In this document: positions 21,982-32,978 of the stretch, in pieces
Layout of the letters: every line of letters starts with the position of its first letter
Numbering within the stretch: position 1 is the stretch's first letter
Origin: Effrenium voratum
Lineage: Eukaryota; Sar; Dinophyceae; Suessiales; Symbiodiniaceae
Direction of reading: 5' to 3'
NCBI GenBank assembly: GCA_963377175.1
Contig: CAUJNA010001724.1
Coordinates: 1-64,000 of the forward strand
DNA: 64,000 nucleotides
The notes under the pieces: generated by a model
The model's input: the letters and a program-made list of their open reading frames with translations, nothing else
The model's database searches: none
Told to the model about the DNA's origin: nothing
Program-made: the position numbers and the translations under genes

Positions 21982-22371
21982 AATTATGTTTTTTTTGGGG
22001 AAGGGTTTCTCTTAAAATGTCAAGCAACCAAAAAAGGATGCCCTGTTTTTCCCATGACCACTGGGCATCTGAGTTGTGACAGAACTTTTGAAAGCTCAGG
22101 AGAGCTTGGAGCAATCCAGACCAGGACCCCTCTGTTTGAGTATATGACCCCGATTTCTCTTTTGGTCGTGGAAGCTCCGGGAGGCATTTGTTTTTTTGTT
22201 TTACATTCTTTCGCGCCACCTGACATTGGCTTGTTTTTTAAGTTGACCCGCCCCTCAAAATGGTGGTTTACCTTTGGTTTTCCCTTTGAAACCGCAAACA
22301 CAAGCACCCTCAAAGAAAAACACCACCTCTGCTTGTCATAGAAACCTGAAGGATCTTCATCCTGGGCTTCC

Positions 22372-23460
22372 ATGGCTGACCTTCTATGTTGCCGTCAATG
22401 TCATCCCCAACGGCCCTTTTAAAAAAAATTAGACACGAGCTGTTTGGAGTGAGGAACGCCCGTTTGCCGGGTTGCTTAAAAAGACTCAGGTTCATCCTGG
22501 GCTTCCATGGCTGACCTTCTATGTTGCCGTCAATGTCATCCCCAACGGCCAGTTAAAAGAAAAAAGAGACACGAGCTGTTTGGAGTGAGGAACGCCCGTT
22601 TGCCGGGTTGCTTAAAAAAACAGGTTCATCCTGGGCTTCCATGGCTGACCTTCTATGTTGCCGTCAATGTCATCCCCAACGGCCAGTTAAAGGGCAACAC
22701 GCCCAGGTTGATAAGCAGAACCCCCCAAAGTCGTTGACCCTCAAATGGTTGCTTCGTTGGTTTCCCGTAGGGAACAATGGTGAACAAACCGTTGGGCTCC
22801 TACACAAGAAGTTTGGCCATCCTGAGTTTTTTTAAGCAACCCGGCAAACGGGCGTTCCTCACTCCAAACAGCTCGTGTCTCTTTTTTCTTTTAACTGGCC
22901 GTTGGGGATGACATTGACGGCAACATAGAAGGTCAGCCATGGAAGCCCAGGATGAACCTGAGTTTTTTTAAGCAACCCGGCAAACGGGCGTTCAACACTC
23001 CAAACAGCTCGTGTCTCTTTTTTCTTTTAACTGGCCGTTGGGGATTACATTGACGGCAACATAGAAGGTCAGCCATGGAAGCCCAGGATGAACCTGAGTT
23101 TTTTAAAGCAACCCGGCAAACGGGCGTTCAACACTCCAAACAGCTCGTGTCCATTTGTTCTTTTAACTGGCCGTTGGGGATGACATTGACGGCAACATAG
23201 AAGGTCAGCCATGGAAGTCCAGGATGAACCTGAGTTTTTTTAAGCAACCCGGCAAACGGGCGTTCCTCACTCCAAACAGCTCGTGTCTCTTTTTTCTTTT
23301 AACTGGCCGTTGGGGATGACATTGACGGCAACATAGAAGGTCAGCCATGGAAGCCCAGGATGAACCTGAGTTTTTTTAAGCAACCCGGCAAACGGGCGTT
23401 CCTCACTCCAAACAGCTCGTGTCTCTTTTTTCTTTTAACTGACCGTTGGGGATGACATGG
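22372..23460. repeat. Large inverted array of a 135-bp unit
   Basis: Three direct copies of a unit containing ATGGCTGACCTTCTATGTTG (starts 22372, 22507, 22641) are followed, after about 120 bp, by about five copies in reverse orientation (ggtcagccatgg at 22931, 23067, 23203, 23339 and a truncated one near 23450). Periods are 134-136 bp. The unit also carries gagacacgagctgtttggagtg and gcccgtttgccgggttgc. The arms would form a long hairpin in RNA. The open frames are repeat artefacts. Confidence 0.92.
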
Positions 23461-25080
23461 ATATCAAAGTTCCGAGGCCGCTGATAAAAGCCCGGGATAC
23501 GCCCCGCTTCCTCACTCCTTGAGCTTACGGACTTGTTCCTTGGGCTTGGACCATTTGAGCGGCAACCAAAAAGCTTGCCTCCTTTTTTGGAAACCAAGCC
23601 ACCCAGACATGTGTGGTTTTGGACCAAGCCACTTAGCTTGACTGCTATTAGGTTGGATCTTTAGACTTTAACTTTTTGGGAAATCAAGCGGTTTTCCGTC
23701 AACAGCAACCAAATTAGGAGGTGAGTTTCCGGCTCCCCGAGTTCGGGTGTTCGATGGGATTTAGAGGCCTACCCGCGAAGTACCGGCGGCTGGGCCTTTG
23801 AGATCGGGGAGCCAGCGGTCGGAAGGAGCTTTGGCAGAAGTTTCTTCCGCTTGGATTTTCCGGGTGCAGGTTTGTGGGATCCTAGGTGCCGACCTGGCCG
23901 ACCACTTAACTTGGCGAATCGAACATCCAAGCGCCCATTTGAGGGAGCCTCAGGTACCCCACGTGTATGGCTTTGGGGTTGGTTCAAGTGCAGGGTTGCG
24001 GGATTGCTCGAGGTTTGGCTATGGGAATCTTCCCCCTGAAAAAATGGAGGGGGGTTAGTCTTTGGGAAGCCTTTTATGTTGCATCCTAGTGATCATTTCC
24101 CACAGCCATGTCCGGGTGCGTCTCATAGTCGTTTCGAATCTGAATCCCCAAAAAATGGGAAGGGAACGTTTCAACTTGTGGCTTCCATTCAAACCAACCC
24201 TACTTGGATGCTCAACCAACGTCAGGTAAGCAGGTTACAACCATAGTTATAACGGGCGCACCCGTATCAACCTAGTCGTAACTGCGGCTCTTAGCTGACG
24301 TTGGTTGAACATCGAACAGTGGACGGTTACTGTGCAAGGACCTTGGGTTTCCTTTATGGGAACGAGGGCACCGGCACCTGCAGATGGACAAAATCCTGCA
24401 CCAGTTGGTAGGATTGGTCATGGAGTTTTGTCCATCCCAACTGGGAATGTGTCCATCCACCACCCCCAGGCCACTACCAAGGGAAACTGGGTTTGAGACC
24501 CACATAGTGGCTACAGAGTGGTGGTATATCCCATCAACTCACAGCTTCTTTGCGGGCAGTGGCAATCATTATAGATGTTAAGAACTTGGCTGCGGCGGGC
24601 CCCATGCCCGAAAATTTGATCGATCCCGTGCCTTTGACAATTTGAGTTGATTGAGTTGGTGTGGGGGTTCCTGGAGTGCGCCTTCTGACCCAAATCAAGC
24701 ATGGGACCAAAAGAAGCTCAAATTCGAGACTCAGGACCCCAAGTTGTGTTACGGGTCATGGAGACTGCAGCATGTTCTTGCGGCTTCCCACCTTGCCCTT
24801 GTTCTGTTTTGCTGAACACACATGTGTGTCTTTTTGTTCTCTCTCTCTCTCTCTATCAGCCAGTAACTTGCAAGATAGACAGCCGTGGGTTTTTGAGTGT
24901 GTCCTTATATATTGAAGTTGGTTGAAAGGGGCACCAAAAGGCAGCCGCCCCACCATTTGCAGGTTCTCAGTGGTTGGGGAAAGCGTTGGAATGACCCCCC
25001 ATAAACCTTGAAGGTTTTCAGGCGCCGGGTTCCTTAGGTTTGTTGCGTTTCTGGTTAGTTTCGTGCTGTTTTTTTCCTAG
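23461..25080. other. Non-coding between PDAT and the asparaginase-like gene
   Basis: No convincing gene. Contains a segment (23641-23710, ggatctttagactttaactttttggg) repeated at 60189, a solitary family C end, a family D TIR element (24211-24310) and a CT microsatellite at 24840-24856. Confidence 0.4.
24211..24310. mobile_element. Short TIR element, family D (copy 2)
   Basis: 100 bp, starting CTCAACCAACGTCAGGTAAG and ending AGCTGACGTTGGTTGAAC; same ends as the copy at 1186. Confidence 0.75.
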
Positions 25081-25227
25081 AAGGCGATCTGAAAACATCC
25101 CAGAAACAATCCAACTGGTGGTTTCCTGCGATCCCAAAACCTGTGAAATTTTCGAAATTTTCACTGAGAGCCAAGAAAATCCCCAGGGGTCAGGAAGCAT
25201 CACATTGGGGGTCACACCCAGCGCAAG
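25081..25227 (+). CDS. Candidate isolated exon, unknown product
   Basis: A stop-free segment preceded by a strong acceptor (tttttttcctag|A) and followed by CGCAAG|GTACC. It would encode RRSENIPETIQLVVSCDPKT...FTESQENPQGSGS...GVTPSA. No family was recognised. It is less GC-rich than the PDAT and asparaginase exons, so it may be chance. Confidence 0.25.
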
Positions 25228-25931
25228 GTACCTTATTGGGCACATGCAGTTTGTCACCCGCTCAATGTTCCCTTTGGAACCAACTTAATTCAGCGAAATG
25301 CTTTTTGGGTAAGTGTCGTTAGGATAAATATAGATGGACCATTGCTTAATTCCTTACCTGAGCCTTTTAACCGGTAAACAGTTCGGACTTGTGCTGGTTA
25401 ACCCTTTTAACACTGTAAGGCCTTCGTGGCTTATCCTCGGCTGCTGCTGGGCTTATCCCCCCCGATATAGACACCCCCAACTATAAGAAAGCGTTCAGGT
25501 CTGCCCTCGACATCTTCAAGCTTCCACATCTCACTTCCTGAGTGGATTGGCCACCCCGTGAGGGGTTCTCAAAACATCTGAAAACTATCTCCAGGACGCT
25601 GAAGCTTGGGCTCTCCCTGGCTCGGCACTCCTTTTGGAAAGGTACCCTTCGCCTGAAAAGAAGACAGGTGTGGTGGGGTATGTTCATAAGTTCGGGGGGG
25701 ACTGTGTCACTGGACGTGCTGTTCTGAGGATCTTGGAGCGAGTAACGCCACAAGGACTCCTTGTGCTTGACCGGACGTCGTGTTGGGCATGACGCGATTG
25801 GTCTGTCTTTTTTTTGGGGGACCCTCCGAAATGAGTTGGTAATCTTTTGTTTGCCCTTTAAAACCAGTCCAAAGGGCAACCCTCAAACAGAAACACACCC
25901 ATATCTGTCAATTGGGTCCTTGACAGCCATT

Positions 25932-26050
25932 CTAGGTCTCCCAGTAGTGCCTATTTACCCTTTTTTGGGGGAGGGTTCCCCCACTAAAATACACCACAGA
26001 AAAGGGGGCCCCCTTATTCTAACCTCTCCACTAGACACTGGAGGCCCTAG
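25932..26050. mobile_element. Short TIR element, family A (copy 5)
   Basis: 119 bp, from CTAGGTCTCCCAGTAG to ACTGGAGGCCCTAG. Near the right end actagacactgg is a small internal duplication relative to other copies. Confidence 0.8.
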
Positions 26051-26953
26051 CATTGGATAGGGGCCACCAACCAGAAAGCACCCCCCCGCTTGATACTTAC
26101 GCAGCAGAATCGGAGGCAGAAGAGTCCAGGGAACCAACAGGAAAGCCCCTTGACGTTTACGCAGCAGAATTGGCGGCTACATGTGCGAGATGTGTAAAGA
26201 AAGCCCAAGGAGGCGGTTTAAGCAAACCATTGTCCAGAGGGCTTTTTGGTACCTCAGGTAAGGGGGGGGCTCGACATGGGTCTGCATCCTCTACCAGGCT
26301 GTGGGGGTCAACCTTGATGCAGGTGTCAGGTCTCCGGTTGTGAATTGGTGCGGAATGAGCTGGTCCCCTTGGTTCCAATGGCCGAAGTTTGTCAGGGCTG
26401 CGCAGAAACGGCGCATCAAGTTGTTTTTTGTTTTGTTGTTTTTGTTCCCTCAAGTTGGTTTAAAGAGAAATCTAACCCAGAGGGTCCCTTGGTATCCCGT
26501 ATTTGCGGTATCCGGATGGGTTCAAGGGAATTCGTCGAATACAGATTCCTAATATTTGCACAATGTTGACCCAGGATGAATGAACCCGTCCCACTATTAG
26601 GGGGGTGTTCCCCCCAAAAGTGGTCTGAATCCAATCACTAAAAGGAATTGGAGACCCCCCGATCAAAATCAACCAGGGGTTCTGCTTCCGGGGCTAACAT
26701 TATAAGGTACGTGAAGCCTTTGGGAATTCGATTCCGTGTTTGAGACGAACTCTGACGGCCCCCACCCCTGAGGCTTTACTTGGGAGCTGACGAGCGTTTG
26801 CGCCAAAGATTCACAGGACTGGTCAGCTGCCTGGGTTCGTAACCTCACTCCCTGAGTTCCTGGACTTTAGTGGTAAAACCATTTTAGTGGTAAAAGCTTG
26901 AGACTTGTTCCGGCCAATCCACTCGATCAGTCAACTTACCAGTTGAGCTGCAA

Positions 26954-27069
26954 CTAGGTCCTGCAGTAGTGCCCTTTTACCCTTTTTTGGGGGAGGGTTC
27001 CCCTACTAGAATACACTACAGAAAAAGGGGCACTCTTACTAACTCTCTCCTCTCTACTGGAGAACCTAG
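26954..27069. mobile_element. Short TIR element, family A (copy 6)
   Basis: 116 bp, from CTAGGTCCTGCAGTAG to CTACTGGAGAACCTAG, with the same interior order as the other copies. Confidence 0.8.
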
Positions 27070-27547
27070 GCAAGCTTCGACAAGTTGTTGTCGGTTGGCC
27101 AGAAGGGGTCAATCAACTTTTTCTGACTCCCTTGACTTTTGGCCCAATAGGAGTGTTGGCTGGGGAGGACATGGTGGGCCACCAACAAATCTCGGGGCGC
27201 CCCAATTTGTCAATTTTCCTTTGGGGGAAACAACTCAGTTTGGAAGAAGTGCATGTCGTGAGTGCAGAGGGAATGCTAACCCCTCTGATTAATGACCACC
27301 CCACTTATTATTACGAGGGGGTCCTTTCAGTAGGGAATCTTTTGTTCCGGAAGGACTCCACGATTAATAACTGGGGGGTATCTTCCATGTGATTAAGAAT
27401 ATCTTGTATACTTCCCTCTTGGTTTTTTCGATTTCACTACTGGAAATATGTTCTCATGTTTTCCGGGGACGAAAACGCAAATGGAAGTTATTAATCAGAG
27501 GTAAACATTGTGACGCTTCATGGGCCAGACAGGCCGCATTTGCTCAG

Positions 27548-27592
27548 GAGATCACAGATGACGACCGGGCGGCGTTGCTTTCTGCGTGTGAG
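27548..27592 (+). CDS. L-asparaginase-like gene, exon with ITDDDR segment
   Basis: Encodes EITDDDRAALLSACE after the acceptor ttgctcag|GAG. In L-asparaginases the stretch (D/E)(I/M)TDxDRxxIxxxC comes just before the strand carrying VITHGTDT, and that strand is in the exon at 28786. The 3' end is uncertain: TGTGAG|GCGGGG (GC donor) at 27592 fits, but the frame stays open to about 27709. GC-rich. The N-terminal TGGTI(D/E) exon was not found. Confidence 0.55.
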
Positions 27593-28785
27593 GCGGGGCT
27601 TTGGAATCTCGCCGCGGCGTTCAGAAGGGCGAGTTCGAGTCTTTCAGCCTTGGTTTCACACGGAAGCTTGGGTATGTGGCAAAACAAGGCAACCCCGGAA
27701 GTTGCGTGATTTGATCTTGGTTCCTTTGGAATCTGACCCAAAAGGAGAAATAAGCCTGACAAAAGCACAGATGCACATGAGTCACCCCACTGGAGACACT
27801 CGGTGAAGTTTCCACCGCCCGTTTTTGCGTAGATTTTTCAGGGCTCCTTAAAAGATACATTTTGCCCATTTGAAACATGGTTTTTTCCACCAAAATAAAG
27901 GGACACCACCATTTACAAGGCAATCGGGTGTAGAATGTAAGGATCCCTGTTTTTGACAGGTAGCCCATTTTCATGGTGTTGTCTCGAAGGAAAGCCAACA
28001 GGTGCCCAAGGATACTTCTGACCTTTGGACCCACAACCTCCCCCCCCCCCCCCGGCGGTTCTTTGTAATGCAATCCATCCGTTTGCTGAAAATGTTGTGT
28101 TCTGCTTTGGTTTGAAAGAGGGACCTATCACCGCTGGAAGCTGTTTTTGTCTCTTTCCAGGGGACAACAAAGCAAATGGAATAAGCCATCGAACTTGTGG
28201 CTTCCTACGATGTTCGGCCAGCCAAGTAGCTGGCCACCCAGGCAACCCACCAAGAAGCTTAACTCGACACGGGAGACTTCTTTACGCGGGCTATGACTTG
28301 GGTTAACCACTTACTTGGACGCACACCCAAGTAACTCACTCCCTGAGCTCCGTTTCGGACTTTAGTCGCTTTTTGGGTTTGGCCCATTTTGGTGGCAAAT
28401 ATACAGTTTTTTTGTTGTTGTTGAAATCACACCATGACTTGGGGGCAATGTCCCATTTGTAGGGGTCCAGTTCGCTGATTTCCAGCGGTCTACTTCATAT
28501 TCCTGCCCTGCAGCATCCGCTGATAGCGCCTTCCAGACCAGTTGCAGAGGTTTCTGTAAGATCTGTTCTTTGAGAGGCTAGCAGATCGCCTGCTTGAAGA
28601 ATGGTGAAGGGTTGTGTGACAGTTCAGTGCAGCCGATGGCATGAAAGCTCTGGGCCCTCTGTCTGGTTCCAAATGTTGCATCTGTTGTTTAAGATGACTC
28701 GTGCATGTCAAAGGGGTCAACGCACCTCAGAAGGTACAAAGGCTCCCTTGGGCCGGCTTCCTGTGTTCGATTTCGGTCAGACAAG
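27593..28785. other. Intron of asparaginase-like gene
   Basis: Non-coding. Contains a C-run at 28040-28054 and a copy of the 19-kb array unit at 28119-28172. Confidence 0.4.
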
Positions 28786-28850
28786 CTCCTCTACGTGCAT
28801 CATCATCACCCACGGCACGGATACGTTGATCGAGACCGCCAAGTATTTGG
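28786..28850 (+). CDS. L-asparaginase-like gene, exon with THGTDT active-site motif
   Basis: Encodes SSTCIIITHGTDTLIETAKY(L)G. The IVITHGTDTxxETAxxL block is the second active-site signature of L-asparaginases (Asn + H2O to Asp + NH3); Thr and Asp of GTD bind and activate the substrate. The acceptor is gacaag|C and the donor TTTGG|GCTCTC (GC type). Downstream exons (TGAM region onward) were not recognised before the repeats at 28.92 kb, so the gene may be truncated or its remaining exons lie farther on. Confidence 0.7.
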
Positions 28851-28918
28851 GCTCTCAACACCGAGCTCACCCAGGATTGCATTGGGGTCGCCTGACGTGC
28901 GCTATTTGAATTTGGCAG

Positions 28919-29262
28919 TTCAAGCCACTTCAGCCACTTCAAGTGGATCCAAGTGGCTCCAAGTGGCGCGTGCCGCTTCAAGTGGCTCTAAGTGGCTCCA
29001 AGTGGCACGCGCCGCTTCAAGTGGCTCCAAGTGGCTCCATGTGGCTCCAAGTGGTGCATGCCGCTTCAAGTGGCTCTAAGTGGCTCCAAGTGGCATGTGC
29101 CGCTTCAAGTGGCTCCAAGTGGCTCCAAGTGGCACGTTCTGTTTCAAGTGGCTCCAAGTGGCTCCAAATGGCTCCAAGTGGCTCTTGTCCAAGCGGCACG
29201 CGCCTTTCAATTTGCTCCAAGTATCCTACGGCTCTTCAAGTGGATCCAAGTAGACATGACGT
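28919..29262. repeat. AGTGGCTCCA minisatellite (copy 1)
   Basis: More than 25 repeats of a 10-bp unit AAGTGGCTCC, interspersed with AAGTGGC(A/G)CGYGCCGCTTC variants in a higher-order pattern of about 60-70 bp. The frame SGSKWLQVA seen here is the translated repeat, not a gene. Similar arrays lie at 40706-40905 and, reversed, at 56599-56729. Confidence 0.95.
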
Positions 29263-30339
29263 AAAGGGCCCCCTTCCTAACAGGGTCCTCCCCCAAAGGC
29301 CCCAGCTGCAGAGTCGTTTCGGAAGACGTCCAAAAGTGTCCGATTCTGTTTTTTTGAGAGTTGGCGTGCCCACTTTCACTGGTCATTCACGCTCAAATGG
29401 AACTGTGTCGCGTGGAAATGGGGTCGCTTCACGCTTTGTCACGCTCCAATTTTTGAACGGACGGTGTTGCACTTCAGGCCTTGTCATGATAACACAGCCT
29501 TATCAAACACCCACAAACACTCTTCATGAACAGCAAGTACAGTTATAGGGACGAGCCGGCTCAAGGAGACTTTCCATACAGCCCCAAGCTTATGCAACCG
29601 TTGAGGGTCTCTGATGGACAACCCTACTTCTTTCGACAGACCCCGCTAGGAAGGGTCGTTCGAGGTTTCGAGATATGAATAGAGGGATATACATCCAACT
29701 GCATGTGCTGGGCACAACAGTCGCCCACTCAGCCCATGGCGTCCGCGCCCTCCGGCCGTGGCTGGCCGTGTCGGGGCGAATGCGGCGGGAAGCTCTCAGG
29801 CCGAGGCGGGGTCGCGAAGTGGATACTCATACCTAGTAAATGGGGAGCACTCACGGCTATACCCGCCTAGCGGGGCTGCAAGTAGCTCCTGCCATTTGGG
29901 CTGCCTGAGGTTAGCAAGTCGGCTCACTTACCAAGTAGCCTGCTTCTTCAAGAAGGGGTCAAGTCTGTGGCAAAGAGCAAGCTGTCTCCAACTTCCTGCA
30001 AAATGCCACTAAACGAACCTGCTTGTTGTTTGGGCGCTGCCTGTGATAGCTGCAGGGTAGGCTGTTGAGATTGCAGATAGTGTCGTCACTGGAGACAATG
30101 AGCCGTATCAAAAAGGAATATCTCCTGGTCGCTCTGCCATGACTGTTTGGTCCTTTCTGTGAGCGCTTGGCTGTTTTCCTGCTGTGTTCATGCGAGCCGT
30201 TTGACCTGACAGCAGCCCTCGAGCACTCAAGTGATTCCAAGTCTCTGCAGACCACTGACCCAGAGAAGAAAGTGGCTAACTGCAGCACGTTGGCCATTAC
30301 AACAAGCTGGCACCGGAGACTACCGACGGGTGCCTCCTG
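29263..30339. other. No gene seen
   Basis: Unique-looking sequence with no recognisable exon, RNA gene or element. Confidence 0.35.
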
Positions 30340-30862
30340 AATCCACTACCTCATGAAATACCTAGGCGACCTCATGCTGTACGACCTCATGAAGTACCTG
30401 CGCAACCTCATGAAGTACCTGTGCGACCTCATGAAGCACCTGTACGACCTTATGCTGTCACCTCGTGGTCTACCTCATGGACTACCACCACAACATCACC
30501 TTCTACATCCTCCACCTCATGAAGTACCTGTACGACCTCATGATGTATGACCTCATGAAGTACCTGTACGACCTTATGCTATTCCACTATACCACCTCAT
30601 GAAGTACCTCTACGACCTCATGCTGCACGACCTCATGAAGCACCTGTACGACCTCATGCTGTACCACCTCATGGTCTGCCTCATGGACTACCACCACAAC
30701 ATCACCTTCTACATCCCCACATCCACTTCCTCATGAAGTACCTGTACGACCTCATGATGTATGACCTCATGAAGTACCTGTACGACCTTATGCTATACCA
30801 TTTCATGAAGTACCTGTACGACCGACCTCATGAAGTACCTGTACGACCTCATGCATCTGCTG
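30340..30862. repeat. ACCTCATGAAGTACCTGTACG minisatellite
   Basis: Alternating 21-bp (CTCATGAAGTACCTGTACGA) and 15-bp (CTCATGATGTATGAC) subunits, about 520 bp in all, with a longer-period duplication (ctaccaccacaacatcaccttctacat at about 30480 and 30690). All open frames here (MKYLYDLM...) come from the repeat. Confidence 0.93.
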
Positions 30863-30868
30863 CTGCAT

Positions 30869-31013
30869 TCCCTCGGGGCGCAAATGGGCGCAAACAAAAA
30901 AGCCGAGTTTTTGGAGTTCGTCGTAAAACTCGGTTTTTTTATTTGCTGCTTCGGCAGCAGCCTTGACGCCTAGTTTCCCCGTCCCCGCGAAACCTAACTA
31001 CGAGCCCAGGACC
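30869..31013. repeat. Dispersed hairpin repeat (copy 1)
   Basis: Contains the stem GCCGAGTTTTTGGAG / TAAAACTCGGTTTTTTT (30895-30941), followed by ttgctgc(t/c)tcggcagcagccttga and ccgtccccgcgaaacc. The same 145-bp sequence recurs at 41912-42060. Confidence 0.85.
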
Positions 31014-31486
31014 TATCCACGCTTGTACTTTCCACTCATTTTCGCAGACTTCGAGCCGCACGGGGAGGTCAAACATCGCTGAGCAATTTCCCGGACCTAT
31101 CCACGCTTGTGCTTTCCACTCAGTTTCACAGATTTCGAGCCGCACGGGGAGGTCGATGTCGTTGTCGTTGTCGTTCTTGTTGTTGCTGCTGCTGCTGCTG
31201 AGCCAGCAACTGCCTGTCGAAAAGGGGATACGTGATGCGGCTCCCACAGGCTCACCGCCTGTGCAACCGGACGGGCAGGCTGGCTGTTGTTGCTGTTGTT
31301 GTTTTGTCTGGCCGGCAGCTGCCTGTCGAAAAGGGGATACGTGATGCAGTTCCCACAGGCTCACCGCCTGTGCAACCGGACGGGCAGGCTGGCTTCGTCC
31401 GTCTGGTGATTCTTGTCGATGTTGTTGCTGTTGTTGTTGCTGTTGCTGTGTCCCATTGGGCGCAAAATGGCGCAAAATGGCGGGCT
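31014..31486. repeat. Two nested duplications with CTG/GTT microsatellites
   Basis: The segment gacctatccacgcttgt(a/g)ctttccactca...gagccgcacggggaggtc occurs at about 31009 and 31092. The segment cagctgcctgtcgaaaagggg...ccgcctgtgcaaccggacgg occurs at about 31205 and 31316. Between and after them are GTT/GCT microsatellites (31159-31200, 31283-31303, 31416-31450). Confidence 0.85.
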
Positions 31487-31800
31487 GCCAGTAGCCGCCT
31501 TTCTGGCTGTATCGCACGCGCCTGCCTCTTCCCAAGGCTTGTGCTCACCCCATACCTGGCCGCGCCTAAAAACAAATTGTTTCGGCCCGAAAAATCGTTT
31601 TTGCGTCGTCTCTGGCTGCCTCGCTCGCGCCCGCCTCTTCACCCCAAGCCTGGCGGTGTCAAAAAAGAATTCGTTTTGCGCGACAGGTCCGAGATTCGAG
31701 CCTCCAAATTTTCCCGCGGGACAAAGCTGAGTCCGACGCATTCGCCGCTGAACCAAGGCCGGCTTGCTCACAAGCGGGGCTGAAAGCCGCCTTTTCCCGT
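31487..31800 (-). mobile_element. tRNA-derived SINE-like element (copy 1)
   Basis: A 314-bp sequence repeated at 41093-41412, with a partial body copy at 40444-40540. On the minus strand, the head at 31681-31763 has a polymerase III A-box-like TGGTTCAGCGG, then GGACTCAGCTT resembling a leucine tRNA anticodon arm, and a B-box-like GGCTCGAATCTC. The order and spacing are tRNA-like but the stems are degenerate. The body runs toward lower coordinates. Confidence 0.55.
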
Positions 31801-31970
31801 CTGGCCGCTCGGTCTTCAAAATCCGGCTGGGCCAAAAACAATTTATTTCGCCCCGAAAAAATGTTTTTCCGGGGGGTCAGCTCCAGGTTGCCCTGGCAGC
31901 CCGCCTAGGCTGCCCAAGCCCGAGGGTGTGGTCTATCCACGACTGCCTTTCCAAGTTCAATGTGTGTCTT
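31801..31970. other. No gene seen
   Basis: Short spacer with a fragment resembling the SINE body (aaaacaatttatttcg...ccgaaaaa). Confidence 0.3.
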
Positions 31971-32978
31971 GTCACCCATTACCGTTTCAAACCTATCCAT
32001 GCACGGCTTCGTCTTGCTGTCCACCCACGACGTTCTATTTGCACTTTCCCGTCCTCACATGGAAGTGCGAATCCAGGTGCAAATCTCATCAGTTTAGGTG
32101 CAAATCTCATCAGTTTAGGTGCAAATCTCATCAGTTTAGGTGCAAAAAACAAGAGATGCAATCTCATTAGTTTAGGTGCAAATCCCATCAGTTTAGGTGC
32201 AGGGGCTCTCAGACCAAATCTCAAAGATGTCCAGAATCCCTTTTTTCAAAGCCCTGCAAGACCTTTGGGCAAAGACGTCCAGAAAAGGGCAAATCCCATC
32301 ACCTTTGGGCAAAGACGTCCAGAATCCCTTGTTTCAAAGCCCTGGAAGGGCAAATCCCATCACCTTTGGGCAAGGACTAGACGTCTCCTTTTCAGAGCCC
32401 CTTGAGGGGGCAAATCCAGGTCTGGGCCATTTCTGTCTCGAATTGAAGCTCAGAAGCTCTAGAAGCGATGGCGTCTTCTCCGGACCATTACCGTTTCAAA
32501 CCTATCCATGCACGGCTTCGTCTTGCTGTCCACCCACGACGTTCTATTTGCACTTTCCCGTCCTCACGTGGAAGTGCGAATCCAGGTGCAAATCTCATCA
32601 GTTTAGGTGCAAATCTCATCAGTTTAGGTGCAAATCTCATCAGTTTAGGTGCAAATCCCATCAGTTTAGGTGCAGGGGCCCTCAGACCAAATCCCAAAGA
32701 TGTCCAGAATCCCTTTTTTCAAAGCCCTGCAAGACCTTTGGGCAAAGACGTCCAGAATCCCTTGTTTCAAAGGCCTGGAATGGCAAATCCCATCACCTTT
32801 GGGCAAAGACGTCCAGAATCCCTTGTTTCAAAGCCCTGGAAGGGCAAATCCCATCACCTTTGGGCAAGGACTAGACGTCTCCTTTTCAGAGCCCCTTGAG
32901 GGGGCAAATCCAGGTCTGGGCCATTTCTGTCTCGAATTGAAGTTCAGAAGCTCTAGAAGCGATGGCGTCTTCTCCGGA
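31971..32978. repeat. Tandem duplication of a 509-bp unit with internal 21-bp repeats
   Basis: Unit 1 at about 31971-32480, unit 2 at about 32481-32978. Both start at attaccgtttcaaacctatcc and contain 21-bp repeats of GTGCAAATCTCATCAGTTTAG (6 and 4 copies), then tcccttgtttcaaagccctggaa and caaagacgtccagaatccctt repeats, and end tggcgtcttctccgga. Translated CKSHQFR repeats are artefacts. Confidence 0.93.

Larger units (their letters stand above)
25228..27547. other. Mostly non-coding, two family A TIR elements
   Basis: Contains TIR elements at 25932-26050 and 26954-27069. A short open segment at about 26088-26270 has a repeated PLD(T/V)YAAE(S/L) word and might be an exon, but no family or firm boundaries are visible. 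A copy of the 19-kb array unit lies at 27437-27470. Confidence 0.4.

Noticed and set aside
22310..22835. ORFs in the 22.4-23.4 kb inverted array
   Set aside because: Each frame repeats with the 135-bp unit and also appears reversed; no family match.
28705..29548. Ser/Trp/Lys-rich ORFs (SGSKWLQVA repeats)
   Set aside because: Pure translation of the AGTGGCTCCA minisatellite; the same peptide appears at 40.7 kb for the same reason.
30353..30966. MKYLYDLM repeat ORF
   Set aside because: Open only because the 36-bp minisatellite length is a multiple of three; no other coding sign.
31681..31763. Functional tRNA-Leu gene on the minus strand
   Set aside because: A- and B-box-like motifs are present, but acceptor and anticodon stems do not pair well and a close repeat copy exists; better as a SINE head.
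32081..32200. CRISPR-like spaced repeats
   Set aside because: Copies are directly adjacent with no unique spacers and no cas genes; a minisatellite in a eukaryotic genome.
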